A stretch of 33,126 bases of DNA from DASRJX01 sp035649235 (GCA_035649235.1 DASRJX010000110.1:1-33126), one strand, 5' to 3'. Positions 25,341-33,126 are shown, numbered from the stretch's first letter. The notes: generated by a model from the sequence alone, not told the origin. Numbers and translations: made by a program.

Positions 25341-27482
25341 ATGGCAGCGAACAAAGGACAAGGCTCCGCGGGCGCCGGCGGCGCCCGGGTGATGGAAGCG
25401 CCGGCCCCCGACCTCAAGGAGCTGAAGGCCCGGGGCCTGCCGCGCGAGACGCTCCTCGCCATCTACCGCAACATGTACCTGTCGCGGCGGATCGACGACA
25501 AGGAGATCGGCCTCAAGCGCCAGAACCGGATCTACTTCCAGATCAGCGGCGCCGGCCACGAGGCGATCCTCACGGCAGCGGCCCTGCACCTCCGTCCCGG
25601 GAAGGACTGGTTCTATCCCTACTACCGCGACCGCGCCCTCTGCCTGATGCTCGGCATGACGCCGCTCGAGATGTTCCTGTCGGCGGTCGGCGCCGCCGAC
25701 GACCCGAACTCCGGCGGACGCCAGATGCCGAGCCACTGGGGCCACCGCCGCCTGCAGATCGTCTCCCAGTCCAGCCCCACCGGCACGCAGTTCCTGCAGG
25801 CGGTCGGCTGCGCCGAGGCGGAGCGGCAGCTCGATCCCGCCTCCGACGCGCTGGTCTATGTCTCGGGCGGAGACGGCTCGACGAGCGAAGGGGAGTTCTG
25901 GGAGGCGATCAACGCCGCCTGCCTTCGCAAGGCGCCGGTGCTGTTCCTGATCGCCGACAACGAGTACTCGATCTCGGTGCCGGTCGAGGCGCAGACGACG
26001 GGCGGCAGCATCTCCCCGATCCTGCGGGGCGTTCCGGGCCTGCGGGTCGAGGAGGTGGACGGCTGCGATCCGATCGCCTCCCACGCCGCGATGGAGCGGG
26101 CCGTGGCGCACGTGCGTCGGGCCGGGGCGGGCCCGGCCGTGGTGCACGCCCATACCATCCGCCCGTACTCGCACTCCCTGTCCGACGACGAGAGCCTGTA
26201 CAAGGCGGAGCAGGAGCGCGCCGCGGCGGCGGCCCGGGATCCGATCACCACCTTCCAGACCCTCCTGCTGCGCGTCAAGGCGGCCGACGAGGCGTTCCTG
26301 CTGGCCGTGCGGCAGGAGGTGGATCGGGAGGTCGAGGAGGCTACGCAGGCCGCGCTGGAGGCGGCGCGCCCCGGACAGGACACGGCGTCCATGCACGTCT
26401 ACTCCGCCACCGTCGACCCGACCACGCCGGAGTTCGAGGCGCCTCCGCGCCTCGAAGGCGATCCCAAGACCATGGTCGACCTGCTCAACGCCTGCCTGCG
26501 GGACGAGATGGCCCGCGACGAGCGCATCGTCGTGTTCGGCGAGGACGTGGCGGACTGCACGCGCGAGGCCAGCCTGAAGGAGGTCAAGGGGAAGGGGGGC
26601 GTCTTCAAGGTGACGCACAACCTCCAGAGGCGGTTCGGATCCGGGCGCGTGTTCAACACGCCTCTCGCGGAGGCGATGATCGTCGGGCGGGCGATCGGCA
26701 TGGCGACGCGCGGCCTCAAGCCGGTCGTCGAGATCCAGTTCTTCGACTACATCTGGCCGGCCATGATGCAGCTGCGCAACGAGCTGGCGGCCCTCCGCTG
26801 GCGCTCGAACGGGCAGTTCTCCTGTCCGGTCGTCGTGCGCGTGCCGATCGGCGGCTACCTCCAGGGCGGGGCCGTGTACCACAGCCAGTGCGGGGAGTCG
26901 ATCTTCACGCACACGCCGGGGCTCAGGGTCATCTTCCCCTCGAACGCGCTGGACGCCAACGGCCTTCTGCGCACCGCCATCCGCTGCGACGATCCCGTCC
27001 TGTTCCTGGAGCACAAGCACCTGTATCGGCAGACCTACAACAAGAGCCCCTACCCCGGCCCCGACCACTCGATCCCCTTCGGCCGGGCGCGCGTGGCGCG
27101 GCAAGGGAGGGATCTGAGCGTCGTCACCTACGGCGCGCTGGTGGAGCGCTCGCTCCGGGCTGCCAAGTCCCTGGCCGAGGAAGGCGTTGAGGCGGAGGTG
27201 ATCGACCTCCGCTCGCTCAGCCCGTTCGACTGGGACGCGGTGGCCGACTCGGTGCGCCGCACCGGCAAGGCGCTGGTGGCGCACGAGGACTCGCTCTCCT
27301 TCGGCTACGGGGCGGAGATCGCGGCGCGCATCGCCGATCGGCTGTTCGAGCACCTCGACGCGCCGGTGCGGCGCGTGGGGGCGCAGGACACATTCGTCGC
27401 CTACGAGCCGGGGCTGGAAGAGGCCATCCTGCCTCAGGTGAAGGACCTGCGCGAGGCGATGGCGGAGCTGGCCGCCTACTGA
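25341..27482 (+). CDS. fused E1 alpha/beta 2-oxoacid dehydrogenase
   Basis: A 713-residue single-chain E1. The alpha half (about 30-345) has GAGHEAILTAAALHL, the ThDP motif GGDGSTSEGEFWEAINAACL (176-195) and ADNEYSISVPV, and THTIRPYSHSLSDDE-like loop (HTIRPYSHSLSDDE, 271-284). The beta half (about 372-713) has VFGEDVADC, FNTPLAEAMIVGRAIGMA, EIQFFDYIWPAMMQL and VVVRVPIGGYLQGGAVYHSQ; EAEVIDLRSLSPFDWDAV and EDSLSFGYGAEIAARI complete the C-terminal domain. Fused alpha-beta E1 of this kind occurs in several phyla and usually serves branched-chain or pyruvate substrates. ATG 25341 has AAAGGA 8 bases upstream; upstream open frame is a shadow of the previous gene. No E2 or E3 gene lies in the window. 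It overlaps the convergent beta-barrel gene by 7 bases at the 3' ends. Confidence 0.92.
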   Translation: MAANKGQGSAGAGGARVMEAPAPDLKELKARGLPRETLLAIYRNMYLSRRIDDKEIGLKRQNRIYFQISGAGHEAILTAAALHLRPGKDWFYPYYRDRALCLMLGMTPLEMFLSAVGAADDPNSGGRQMPSHWGHRRLQIVSQSSPTGTQFLQAVGCAEAERQLDPASDALVYVSGGDGSTSEGEFWEAINAACLRKAPVLFLIADNEYSISVPVEAQTTGGSISPILRGVPGLRVEEVDGCDPIASHAAMERAVAHVRRAGAGPAVVHAHTIRPYSHSLSDDESLYKAEQERAAAAARDPITTFQTLLLRVKAADEAFLLAVRQEVDREVEEATQAALEAARPGQDTASMHVYSATVDPTTPEFEAPPRLEGDPKTMVDLLNACLRDEMARDERIVVFGEDVADCTREASLKEVKGKGGVFKVTHNLQRRFGSGRVFNTPLAEAMIVGRAIGMATRGLKPVVEIQFFDYIWPAMMQLRNELAALRWRSNGQFSCPVVVRVPIGGYLQGGAVYHSQCGESIFTHTPGLRVIFPSNALDANGLLRTAIRCDDPVLFLEHKHLYRQTYNKSPYPGPDHSIPFGRARVARQGRDLSVVTYGALVERSLRAAKSLAEEGVEAEVIDLRSLSPFDWDAVADSVRRTGKALVAHEDSLSFGYGAEIAARIADRLFEHLDAPVRRVGAQDTFVAYEPGLEEAILPQVKDLREAMAELAAY

Positions 27483-28342
27483 GATCCCGAGGACAGGACC
27501 AGCCCGAACCCCAGGTCGGGCGAGCTGTCGTTGAGGCCCGTCAGAACATAGAGGCGGGCCGTGCCGCCGTTGCCGGACTGGACCACCACCTCGCCGCGGG
27601 CGATCCTCTGGTCCTCGACGTCCAGCACGCCCGTTGGAACCCCGAGCGCGTCGAAGAGCGGGACCTGTTCGAGAACCGGGGAGATCTGCTCGCCGCTCAG
27701 GCGCCAGGTGACGTGCGCGGACACGAAGGCCATGCCGGCCGCGAAGCGCAGGCGGTCGTCGAACGCGACGCCCTCCGGCGAACCCATGAACCGGTACGAC
27801 ACCTCCCCCAGGATCTGCACCACCTTCCCGAGCGGCTGGACGTAGTCGATGCCGGCACCCCAGTCGCGCTCCCCGGTTCCGAGCCCCTGCTTCTCGTCGG
27901 CGGTCGGCCACTTGAGGTCGAAGATGAGGCCGAGATTCGGCCGCTTCCCCTGCCCGGCCCGCACCAGGAACGTCTCGGCCCGCACGTAGAGATCGCCGAA
28001 CCCGGACTCCGATTCCCCGGCCAGGCTCTCCTGCCAGGGCGGACGGCCCGGACCCCCGGCGCCCAGGATGATCGGCCCGTCCGGCGTCGCCGTCACGTTG
28101 CCGGTCTTGTCGACCTGCACGTAGGGAATGCGGATCAGGAGGCGCGAGCCCGCCCCCCCGAACTCCGCCTGGAGGAAGAGGTGATCCAGGCTGCGGCTCT
28201 CGTCGCTGCCGAACTCCCCCTCGACGCGCCCGAGCCCGATCCCGATGTCGAGCCCCGCGTGGGCGGGAGCGGCGCCGGCGAGCGCCGACGCCAGAGCGAT
28301 CGCCGTCGCCAGGCCTCCCGCCGGGAAACCACGCTTCAGCAC
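27476..28342 (-). CDS. predicted outer-membrane beta-barrel protein
   Basis: A 288-residue protein with a signal peptide (ATAIALASALAGAAPAHAG, AHA-G cleavage near 29). The mature part alternates hydrophobic and polar residues in short strands with Gly/Asp turns: DIGIGLGRVEGEFGS, RLLIRIPYVQV, GFGDLYVRAETFLV, NLGLIFDLKWPTADE, QILGEVSYRFMG, RLYVLTGLNDSS and a hydrophobic last strand LGFGLVLSSGSQ. The pattern KWPTADEKQGLGTGERDWGAGIDYVQ resembles barrels of the transporter/phenol meta-pathway type, so an outer-membrane channel is plausible but its substrate is unknown. GTG 28342 is 6 bases after a TATACT -10, hence probably leaderless. It overlaps the E1 fusion by 7 bases tail to tail. Confidence 0.8.
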   Translation of the reverse strand: MLKRGFPAGGLATAIALASALAGAAPAHAGLDIGIGLGRVEGEFGSDESRSLDHLFLQAEFGGAGSRLLIRIPYVQVDKTGNVTATPDGPIILGAGGPGRPPWQESLAGESESGFGDLYVRAETFLVRAGQGKRPNLGLIFDLKWPTADEKQGLGTGERDWGAGIDYVQPLGKVVQILGEVSYRFMGSPEGVAFDDRLRFAAGMAFVSAHVTWRLSGEQISPVLEQVPLFDALGVPTGVLDVEDQRIARGEVVVQSGNGGTARLYVLTGLNDSSPDLGFGLVLSSGSQ

Positions 28343-28348
28343 GGCCGG

Positions 28349-28354
28349 AGTATA
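28349..28354 (-). promoter_or_regulatory. -10 element (TATACT), leaderless start of beta-barrel gene
   Basis: On the minus strand TATACT (28354-28349) is followed by CCGGCC and then the GTG start at 28342, so transcription would begin at the start codon. No good -35 was found, and the upstream gene of the same strand ends at 28365. Confidence 0.45.
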
Positions 28355-28364
28355 TGCGATGCTC

Positions 28365-28958
28365 TCAGACCCAGGTGGACCTCAGGTATTCCCGCACCCG
28401 TTCCCAGCGTACCTTGCGGCGGGAATAGCTGTCACGACCCGCGGCGCCGTGCAGGTCGACGATCTCCTCCACGAACACCCCGGCGAGGACGAGCGGCGCA
28501 TAGTCGAGCGGACGGTGCAGCGCGAAGTGGTCGACGATGAGCTCGTCGAGCAGCTCGCGCGGGAACTCCTCCCAGAAGGCGGGATGGCTGAAGGGGAAAG
28601 GGGCCGGCCGCCGGCCTTCGCGGCCCAGGTGGATGACGGCTGCCACGACCCCCTGCAGGGCGTCGAGCATGGAAGCGGCCAGCGCCGTCACCCCGGCCTC
28701 GTCCGCTGTCTGTGCCGCCGCGATCAGACGGCCAACACCAGGTGCCTGGACCATGACCTCGAACACGGGGCGCATCCGGGGAAGATCGAGATCGTCGGGG
28801 TCGATCAGCCAGCCGTGCCGCCTCAGGAGCACGGCGAAGCTCTGCGGCGTCGCCAGGTGCCGCGCGAGCGGCTCACCGGCCTCGTGGAGGGCCCGGCCCA
28901 TCTCGACGACCGTGCCCGGCTGCAGCGCCGGTGTCTTCACGGCTGGCCTCCGGCTCAT
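28365..28958 (-). CDS. protein of unknown function
   Basis: A 197-residue protein I do not recognise, starting at ATG 28958 (MSRRPAVKTPALQPG). The open frame extends upstream to 29096, but that part is low-complexity and lacks a ribosome site, so the shorter form is preferred; even ATG 28958 has no clear Shine-Dalgarno. The protein is mostly helical, with no signal peptide or membrane span: VVEMGRALHEAGEPLARHL, FAVLLRRHGWLID, TALAASMLDALQGVVAAVIHL and the conserved-looking block SHPAFWEEFPRELLDELIVDH followed by PLDYAPLVLAGVFVEEIVDL. The C-terminus is basic (SRRKVRWERVREYLRSTWV). It lies upstream of and in the same direction as the beta-barrel gene. A cytoplasmic protein; function not inferred. 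Confidence 0.65.
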   Translation of the reverse strand: MSRRPAVKTPALQPGTVVEMGRALHEAGEPLARHLATPQSFAVLLRRHGWLIDPDDLDLPRMRPVFEVMVQAPGVGRLIAAAQTADEAGVTALAASMLDALQGVVAAVIHLGREGRRPAPFPFSHPAFWEEFPRELLDELIVDHFALHRPLDYAPLVLAGVFVEEIVDLHGAAGRDSYSRRKVRWERVREYLRSTWV

Positions 28959-29451
28959 CGCCGTCGCACCGCGACGCGTGGAGCCGGCATGGGCGCATCC
29001 TCCCCGGATCTCGCCACCTGGCAGACCATGGGCGGCGGAGGTAGCAGGGGGCATGCCATCAGGCGAGGCCGCGCATGCAGTTGCCGACTGCGCCAATCAC
29101 CCGAGGGTCGCGCCTTTCCACGAGGACCGGCCATCGCGGATCATCGGCGCCGCCGGGCCGCTCCGTCTCAAATGCGCCCCATGAGACGCCGATCGGCTGC
29201 AGCGGGCGTCGCCCAGGGGGGTGCCCAACAGTCTCAGCGCGACGCGGTCGCGAGCGGCTGACACCGCGCAGCCGGAAGCCGCCCGGCCAGAGGGCCCGAG
29301 CCGTGCGGCGCCCAGCGGAGGTCGCGCCGTCTGGGGCCGATCCTGTCTCACCGACGTCTCACTCGAGAGCGAGACCGCACCCGGCGCGGGGCGGACGGCC
29401 CTTCATTGCCTTTTGCCGGAGGGGCTCCTATAGTGCCCCCGGGGACGATCG
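28959..29451. other. 493-base non-coding region with repeated GTCTCA motif
   Basis: No convincing gene is seen; short frames in it are low-complexity and lack start signals. It carries GTCTCA at 29165, 29231, 29345 and 29356, and its inverse TGAGAC at 29182 and GAGAC at 29371. Two pairs form inverted repeats (CGTCTCA 29164-29170 with TGAGACG 29182-29188, and GTCTC 29356-29360 with GAGAC 29371-29375). A promoter for the downstream genes lies at the right edge. Confidence 0.6.
29406..29434 (+). promoter_or_regulatory. promoter of TPR-VWFA operon (TTGCCT - 17 - TATAGT)
   Basis: -35 TTGCCT (29406-29411), 17-base spacer, -10 TATAGT (29429-29434). Transcription is expected near 29441, only 11 bases ahead of ATG 29452, with GGGGA as the only Shine-Dalgarno-like element. 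Confidence 0.6.
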
Positions 29452-31017
29452 ATGATCCGACAGCCACTCCCAACCCCGCCGAGGGCGCGCCCTGGAGAGG
29501 GACGCGGCGCTGGCCGCGGCGTGACCGGACTCCTGGCCCTCGTCCTGCTCCTTGCGACCCCGGCCGCCGTCTTCGCGCTCAGCGCCGGCGAGGCGCGCAG
29601 CAGATCGTTCAAGCTGCAGTCGGAGGGGATGCGCCTTTATCGCGAGGCGAAGTACGACGAGGCGATCGAGGCTTTCCGCAAGGTCGTCAACATGCACCTC
29701 AACTCCTTCATGGCCTGGTACTACCTGGGGGCGAGCCTGGTCGCGGAGCGGCGTTACAGCGAGGCCATCGAACCGCTCAAGATCTCCCTCGACCTCCAGC
29801 CCGACTACATCCAGGGCCACATGGTTCTGGGCGACGCCTACCTCAAGTACGGGGAGACGGGGGAGGCGCGCGCCTGCTACCTGCGGGTCCTCGATCTGCA
29901 GCCGAACTATGCCGGGGCGCACGATGGCCTCGGCCGGCTGTTCGAGAGCCTCGGCCAGGACAGCGAGGCGGAGGCGGAGTACCGCAAGGCGCTGGAGATC
30001 AACGTGGCGTTCGCCGACGCCTACACCCACCTCGGGGAACTCTTCCTGCGCCAGGGGCGGCTCGACGACGCGACGAGTCTCTTCCTGAAGGCGATCGCCA
30101 TGAAGCCCGATTTCAGCCAGGCCTACACGCGCCTCGGCGTCGCCCTGTCGCGCATGGCGCGCTTCGACGACGCCATCGCGGCGGCGCGCAAGTCGCAGGC
30201 TCTGACCCCGCGCGACCCGGAGCCATACGTGGCGCTGGCGCGGGTCTACATCGATCTCCAGAGCTTCCGCCGCGCCCAGGAGTCCATCGAGGCGGCCCTC
30301 CGCCTGGACCCCGAGCACGTCTGGGCGCACGTGATCCTGGCCGAGCTGAGACGCGCCCAGGGCGATCTCGCCGCTGCCCAGGAGGGGCTGAAGGCGCGCT
30401 ACGAGCGCGGCATCGACGATCCGCGGCTGAAGCGCGTCGCTCACGATGCGCTGACGAGCCTCCGCGCCGATGCCGAGCGGGCGGCGTCGCTGCGCGCGGC
30501 GGCCGCTGCCAGCCCGGGGAATCCGTCCGCGACGATCGATCTGGCGCGCTTCCTGGTGAAGCAGCGTGCCCACCTGCAGGCTGCCGAGCTGCTGGAGGGC
30601 GCGGCCCGGACTCCCGCCGGCGGCCCCGAGGACCCGGCGCTCCTCTTCGAAGCCGCCACGGAGTATCTCGCCGCCCGGCGACACGCCCGGGCCATCGCGC
30701 TGTTCGACCGACTGGCCGCCAACGGGGGCGGACCTCCGGAGCTGCGCGCCGCCGCGCTGTTCAACCGGGGCGTGGCGAGCGGCGCCGCGGGGCTCGACGC
30801 GGAAGCCGCCCAGTCGTTCCGCGACTGCCTGACGCTAAATCCGGACGACGCGCAGGCGATGCTGTATCTCGGCAACGCGCTGCTGCGCCTGGGACAGCGG
30901 GAGGAGGCGCGCGCCTCCTATGCGGCCTACCTGGACAAAGCCGGCGCCGGGAGCGAAGCGGACAGGGTGCGGCGGCTGGTGCAGGATCTGGCCGCGGCGC
31001 CCGCCGGTGGCGCATGA
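29452..31017 (+). CDS. exported TPR-repeat protein
   Basis: A 521-residue protein. After a basic, Pro-rich N-terminus comes a hydrophobic signal segment (TGLLALVLLLATPAAVFAL, about 25-43). Residues about 52-330 are at least seven tetratricopeptide repeats, such as GMRLYREAKYDEAIEAFRKV, GASLVAERRYSEAIEPLKIS, GDAYLKYGETGEARACYLRV, GRLFESLGQDSEAEAEYRKA and GELFLRQGRLDDATSLFLKA; further repeats occupy 360-510 (ARFLVKQRAHLQAAELLEGA, LGNALLRLGQREEARASYAA). Such proteins act as scaffolds for multi-protein assemblies in the periplasm. The start is ATG 29452; GTG 29521 would leave a shorter, cleaner signal peptide. The stop overlaps the ATG of the VWFA gene, so the two are probably partners. Confidence 0.88.
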   Translation: MIRQPLPTPPRARPGEGRGAGRGVTGLLALVLLLATPAAVFALSAGEARSRSFKLQSEGMRLYREAKYDEAIEAFRKVVNMHLNSFMAWYYLGASLVAERRYSEAIEPLKISLDLQPDYIQGHMVLGDAYLKYGETGEARACYLRVLDLQPNYAGAHDGLGRLFESLGQDSEAEAEYRKALEINVAFADAYTHLGELFLRQGRLDDATSLFLKAIAMKPDFSQAYTRLGVALSRMARFDDAIAAARKSQALTPRDPEPYVALARVYIDLQSFRRAQESIEAALRLDPEHVWAHVILAELRRAQGDLAAAQEGLKARYERGIDDPRLKRVAHDALTSLRADAERAASLRAAAAASPGNPSATIDLARFLVKQRAHLQAAELLEGAARTPAGGPEDPALLFEAATEYLAARRHARAIALFDRLAANGGGPPELRAAALFNRGVASGAAGLDAEAAQSFRDCLTLNPDDAQAMLYLGNALLRLGQREEARASYAAYLDKAGAGSEADRVRRLVQDLAAAPAGGA

Positions 31018-32288
31018 TGCGCAGGCTCCTTCTGGGAGCGATCCTCCTGGCTTCGGCCGCAATGCTCCCGGCCGGACGCGCCGGGGCCGAGGAACCGCCG
31101 CCGGCTCCGCCGGAGCAGGCCCCGGCCCAGCCGCCCGCGCCGCCGTCCGGAGAGGCGGCCACGCCGCAGACGCTGCCGAAACCCCCCGAGGTCAAGAGCC
31201 GGAAGGGCCTTTCGATCCGGTTCACCAACCCGCTCTCCAACGACTTCCGCTACGGAAAATCGGACATCGAGGTCGAGGTCAAGTCGAACGATCCCGGCGC
31301 CGTCGAAAAGGTGGAGTTCTTCGTCGACGACAAGCTGATCTTCATCGACACCGAAGCGCCCTACCGCTGCATCTTCAATTTCGGAACCGAGCCGCGCTCC
31401 TGGATCCTGCGCGCGGTCGCCCACCACCGCGAGGGCGTCACGGTGTCGGATCAGGTGATCCTGAAGAAGGTGATCCTCAACTACGCCGTCCAGGTGAACC
31501 GCGTGATCCTCTACGCGACGGCGATGGCTGCCGGCAAAAACTACGTCCTCGATCTCGCGCGCAACGACCTGCTGCTCGAGGAGGACGGGGTGCGACAGGA
31601 GATCGTCGACTTCTACCGAGAGGAGCGCCCGGTGACGCTGGCGGTCATCTCCGACAGCAGCGGCAGCATGCAGGCGGCGATGAAGACGGTGCACGCGGCC
31701 GCCAGCCGCTTCCTCGACGCTCTCGGTCCCGAGGACAAAGCACTGGTCATCGACTTCGACGACAAGGTCTATTTGTTGCAGGACGTCACGACCAACAGGG
31801 ACGACTTGAGGCTCGCCCTGACCAGCACGAGCGCCCTGGGAGGGACCGCACTCTACGACGCGCTCTACGCCTCCTACCGCAAGCTCAAGGGGATCGACGG
31901 GCGCAAGGCGATCATCCTGCTCTCGGACGGCGACGACACCTCGAGCAAGTTCTCCTTCCGGCGGGTCCTGGACGAGGCGAAGATCAACGATTACATCATC
32001 TACACCATCGGGCTCGGGACCAGCTTCCTGGACGTCGACCTGCGCCGCATCCTCAAGTCGCTGGCCGAGGAGACCGGAGGCCGGGCCTACTTCCCGGACA
32101 AGGTGGACGAGCTCGAAGGCGTGTACCAGGAGATCGCGGCCGAGCTGAAGAGCCAGTACTACATCACCTACGAGCCGAGCGCCACGACCTGGGACGGGCG
32201 CTGGCGGAAGATCCGCCTGACAGTGCCCAAGAAGAACGTCGAGATCCGGACCCGCAGCGGGTACTACGCCGTGCGCAAATCGGGCTGA
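31014..32288 (+). CDS. exported VWFA-like domain protein (Acidobacteria-type)
   Basis: A 424-residue protein. The N-terminus has a signal peptide (RRLLLGAILLASAAMLPAGRAGA) followed by a Pro-rich stretch (25-60). Residues about 68-155 form an Ig-like beta domain (IRFTNPLSNDFRYGKSDIEV). The VWFA domain spans about 165-400 with a full metal-ion site: DSSGSM (D214, S216, S218), T278 in LGGTALYDAL and D305 in LLSDGDDTSS. A C-terminal beta tail (RKIRLTVPKKNVEIRTRSGYYAV) is typical of the VWFA-related family that is expanded in Acidobacteria. VWFA domains bind ligands through the metal, so a periplasmic or surface binding role is likely. ATG 31014 overlaps the TPR stop. Its TGA is inside a hairpin shared with the convergent gene. 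Confidence 0.9.
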   Translation: MMRRLLLGAILLASAAMLPAGRAGAEEPPPAPPEQAPAQPPAPPSGEAATPQTLPKPPEVKSRKGLSIRFTNPLSNDFRYGKSDIEVEVKSNDPGAVEKVEFFVDDKLIFIDTEAPYRCIFNFGTEPRSWILRAVAHHREGVTVSDQVILKKVILNYAVQVNRVILYATAMAAGKNYVLDLARNDLLLEEDGVRQEIVDFYREERPVTLAVISDSSGSMQAAMKTVHAAASRFLDALGPEDKALVIDFDDKVYLLQDVTTNRDDLRLALTSTSALGGTALYDALYASYRKLKGIDGRKAIILLSDGDDTSSKFSFRRVLDEAKINDYIIYTIGLGTSFLDVDLRRILKSLAEETGGRAYFPDKVDELEGVYQEIAAELKSQYYITYEPSATTWDGRWRKIRLTVPKKNVEIRTRSGYYAVRKSG

Positions 32289-32300
32289 TCGGAATCAGCC
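32283..32300. terminator. hairpin that carries the stop codons of both convergent genes
   Basis: GGCTGAT (32283-32289), loop CGGA, ATCAGCC (32294-32300): a perfect 7-bp stem. Read on the plus strand it contains the TGA of the VWFA gene, and on the minus strand the TGA of the carboxypeptidase-regulatory-like gene. A second inverted repeat follows (GGGACGG 32304-32310, CCGTCCC 32323-32329). Neither has a T-run, so it is a candidate bidirectional end of transcription. Confidence 0.4.
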
Positions 32301-33126
32301 GCCGGGACGGTCCTCAGGAGATCCGTCCCGCGCGGGGGGCTTCCCCTGCTCCGGGGCGTGCTCGCCGTCCCGCGCCGCGGATCCGGCGCCCCCCACGGCC
32401 TCGGGCGGACCTGGCGCCGGCCTCGGCGCCTCGACCGGCGTCAGCGACTGCTGGCTGGCCTTGAAGTTCAGCGGGTAGTCCACGAGCATCAGGCTCACGC
32501 TGATGCCGTTCTTCCCGAGGACCTCGACCGAGCGGAGATCGAGCGGGACGTGACCGGGCGAGCGGACGATGACGTGGTAGCGCCCGGGGACGACACCCGG
32601 GATCTCGAACACCCCGTCGTCTCCCGAGAAGGCCTGGTAGATCGCCTTGCCCTGCAGCGCCGATAGCACCACCGAGACCTCGTACAGTGGCCGACGGTCC
32701 TGGTCGACGAACCGTCCGCGCACCGTGACGGGCGCAGGCGCGGGAGCGACCTCGCTGCCGGACTCCCCCGCCGGAACCGTGCCCTGGGGGACGGCGCCTC
32801 CCGGAGCAGCTCCTCCTCCGGAGGTCGGACCCGCCCCGGCTGTCGGACCGGTCCCCGCCGTGGTCGGGCCGCCCTTGTCGCGCGGCTTCAGCTGCACGTC
32901 GACGATGTTCTGGAACGGCGGCCTGATCTCGATGCTCTCCTTGCCGGTGTCGAGAAAGCCGTCCGCCTGCACCTTCAAGTCGTACAGGCCGGGGGGAAGC
33001 TCCGGGAACAGGTACTGCCCCTTCTCGTTCGTGCCGGTCACGCGCAGGACGTCAGGCTCGGCCCGGGAGGACAGCGTTACGAGGAGCCCCGGCAACGCCT
33101 TCTTCAGCGCATCGGTGACCGTGCCC
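32295..33126 (-). CDS. carboxypeptidase-regulatory-like fold protein, partial (N-terminus beyond window)
   Basis: The frame is open to the window edge, so the N-terminus is missing; 277 residues are visible. Two beta-sandwich units of the carboxypeptidase D regulatory-like type can be seen. The first begins GTVTDALKKALPG and runs on with NEKGQYLFPELPPGLYDLKV; the second is VTVRGRFVDQDRRPLYEVSV with DGVFEIPGVVPGRYHVIVRS. Between them is a Gly/Pro/Thr-rich linker (TTAGTGPTAGAGPTSGGG). The C-terminus is Pro-rich. Such domains are found at the N-terminus of outer-membrane receptors or on secreted proteins of Acidobacteria and Bacteroidetes. A TTG at 33095 is an internal codon that should not be taken as a start. 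It is convergent with the VWFA gene. Confidence 0.8.
   Translation of the reverse strand, partial: GTVTDALKKALPGLLVTLSSRAEPDVLRVTGTNEKGQYLFPELPPGLYDLKVQADGFLDTGKESIEIRPPFQNIVDVQLKPRDKGGPTTAGTGPTAGAGPTSGGGAAPGGAVPQGTVPAGESGSEVAPAPAPVTVRGRFVDQDRRPLYEVSVVLSALQGKAIYQAFSGDDGVFEIPGVVPGRYHVIVRSPGHVPLDLRSVEVLGKNGISVSLMLVDYPLNFKASQQSLTPVEAPRPAPGPPEAVGGAGSAARDGEHAPEQGKPPARDGSPEDRPGG

Noticed and set aside
25230..27911. 893-residue minus-strand frame opposite the fused E1 gene
   Set aside because: It mirrors the real E1 gene; composition is that of antisense GC-rich DNA and it crosses two gene borders.
29097..29351. 84-residue frame in the 493-base gap (minus strand)
   Set aside because: Low-complexity Arg/Ala/Ser composition, no family resemblance, no ribosome site; it spans the GTCTCA repeats.

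Overview
The window is a GC-rich, densely packed bacterial chromosome segment with no mobile elements, CRISPR arrays or obvious transferred DNA. A VWFA-like domain protein of the type expanded in Acidobacteriota, many secreted TPR and carboxypeptidase-regulatory-fold proteins, a TonB-like protein and a beta-barrel protein point to a diderm, most likely an acidobacterium or close relative. This placement is inference from gene content, not from a marker-gene tree.

Layout. 1-1364 (minus): an RNA polymerase ECF-type sigma factor followed by a partial zf-HC2 anti-sigma factor. 1562-3484 (plus, divergent): an exported cytochrome c / inactive HtrA-like / PDZ fusion. 3501-4109 (minus): a secreted protein of unknown function. 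4194-11482 (plus): pcrA followed by four overlapping envelope genes (TPR, TonB-like, TPR-like, beta-rich lipoprotein-like or secreted protein). 11492-14019 (minus): a small zinc-binding protein, hemB and hemL, in that transcription order. 14192-15109: a PPK2-type polyphosphate kinase.

15152-27482 is a long run of plus-strand housekeeping genes: tRNA(CAU), tilS, hpt, then (after a terminator/promoter) ftsH, folP, cdaA, cdaR(ybbR), glmM, pdxJ, a stand-alone 2-oxoacid dehydrogenase E1-alpha and a fused E1-alpha/beta. The tilS-hpt-ftsH and cdaA-cdaR-glmM orders are classic conserved neighbourhoods linking tRNA decoding, purine salvage, membrane proteolysis, folate, c-di-AMP signalling and peptidoglycan precursor synthesis.

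27476-28958 (minus): a predicted outer-membrane beta-barrel protein and an unrecognised gene. After a 493-base non-coding stretch with a repeated GTCTCA motif, 29452-32288 (plus) encodes a secreted TPR protein and a VWFA-like protein, meeting a convergent, partial carboxypeptidase-regulatory-like protein (32295-33126).

The most unusual things are the cytochrome c / pseudoprotease fusion that has lost both the catalytic His and Ser, the uncharacterised TonB-like/TPR module behind pcrA, a recurring pattern of -10 elements placed just 5-9 bases before start codons (leaderless mRNAs), a terminator superposed on the ftsH promoter, and a CAU tRNA as the leading element of a transcript that encodes TilS.
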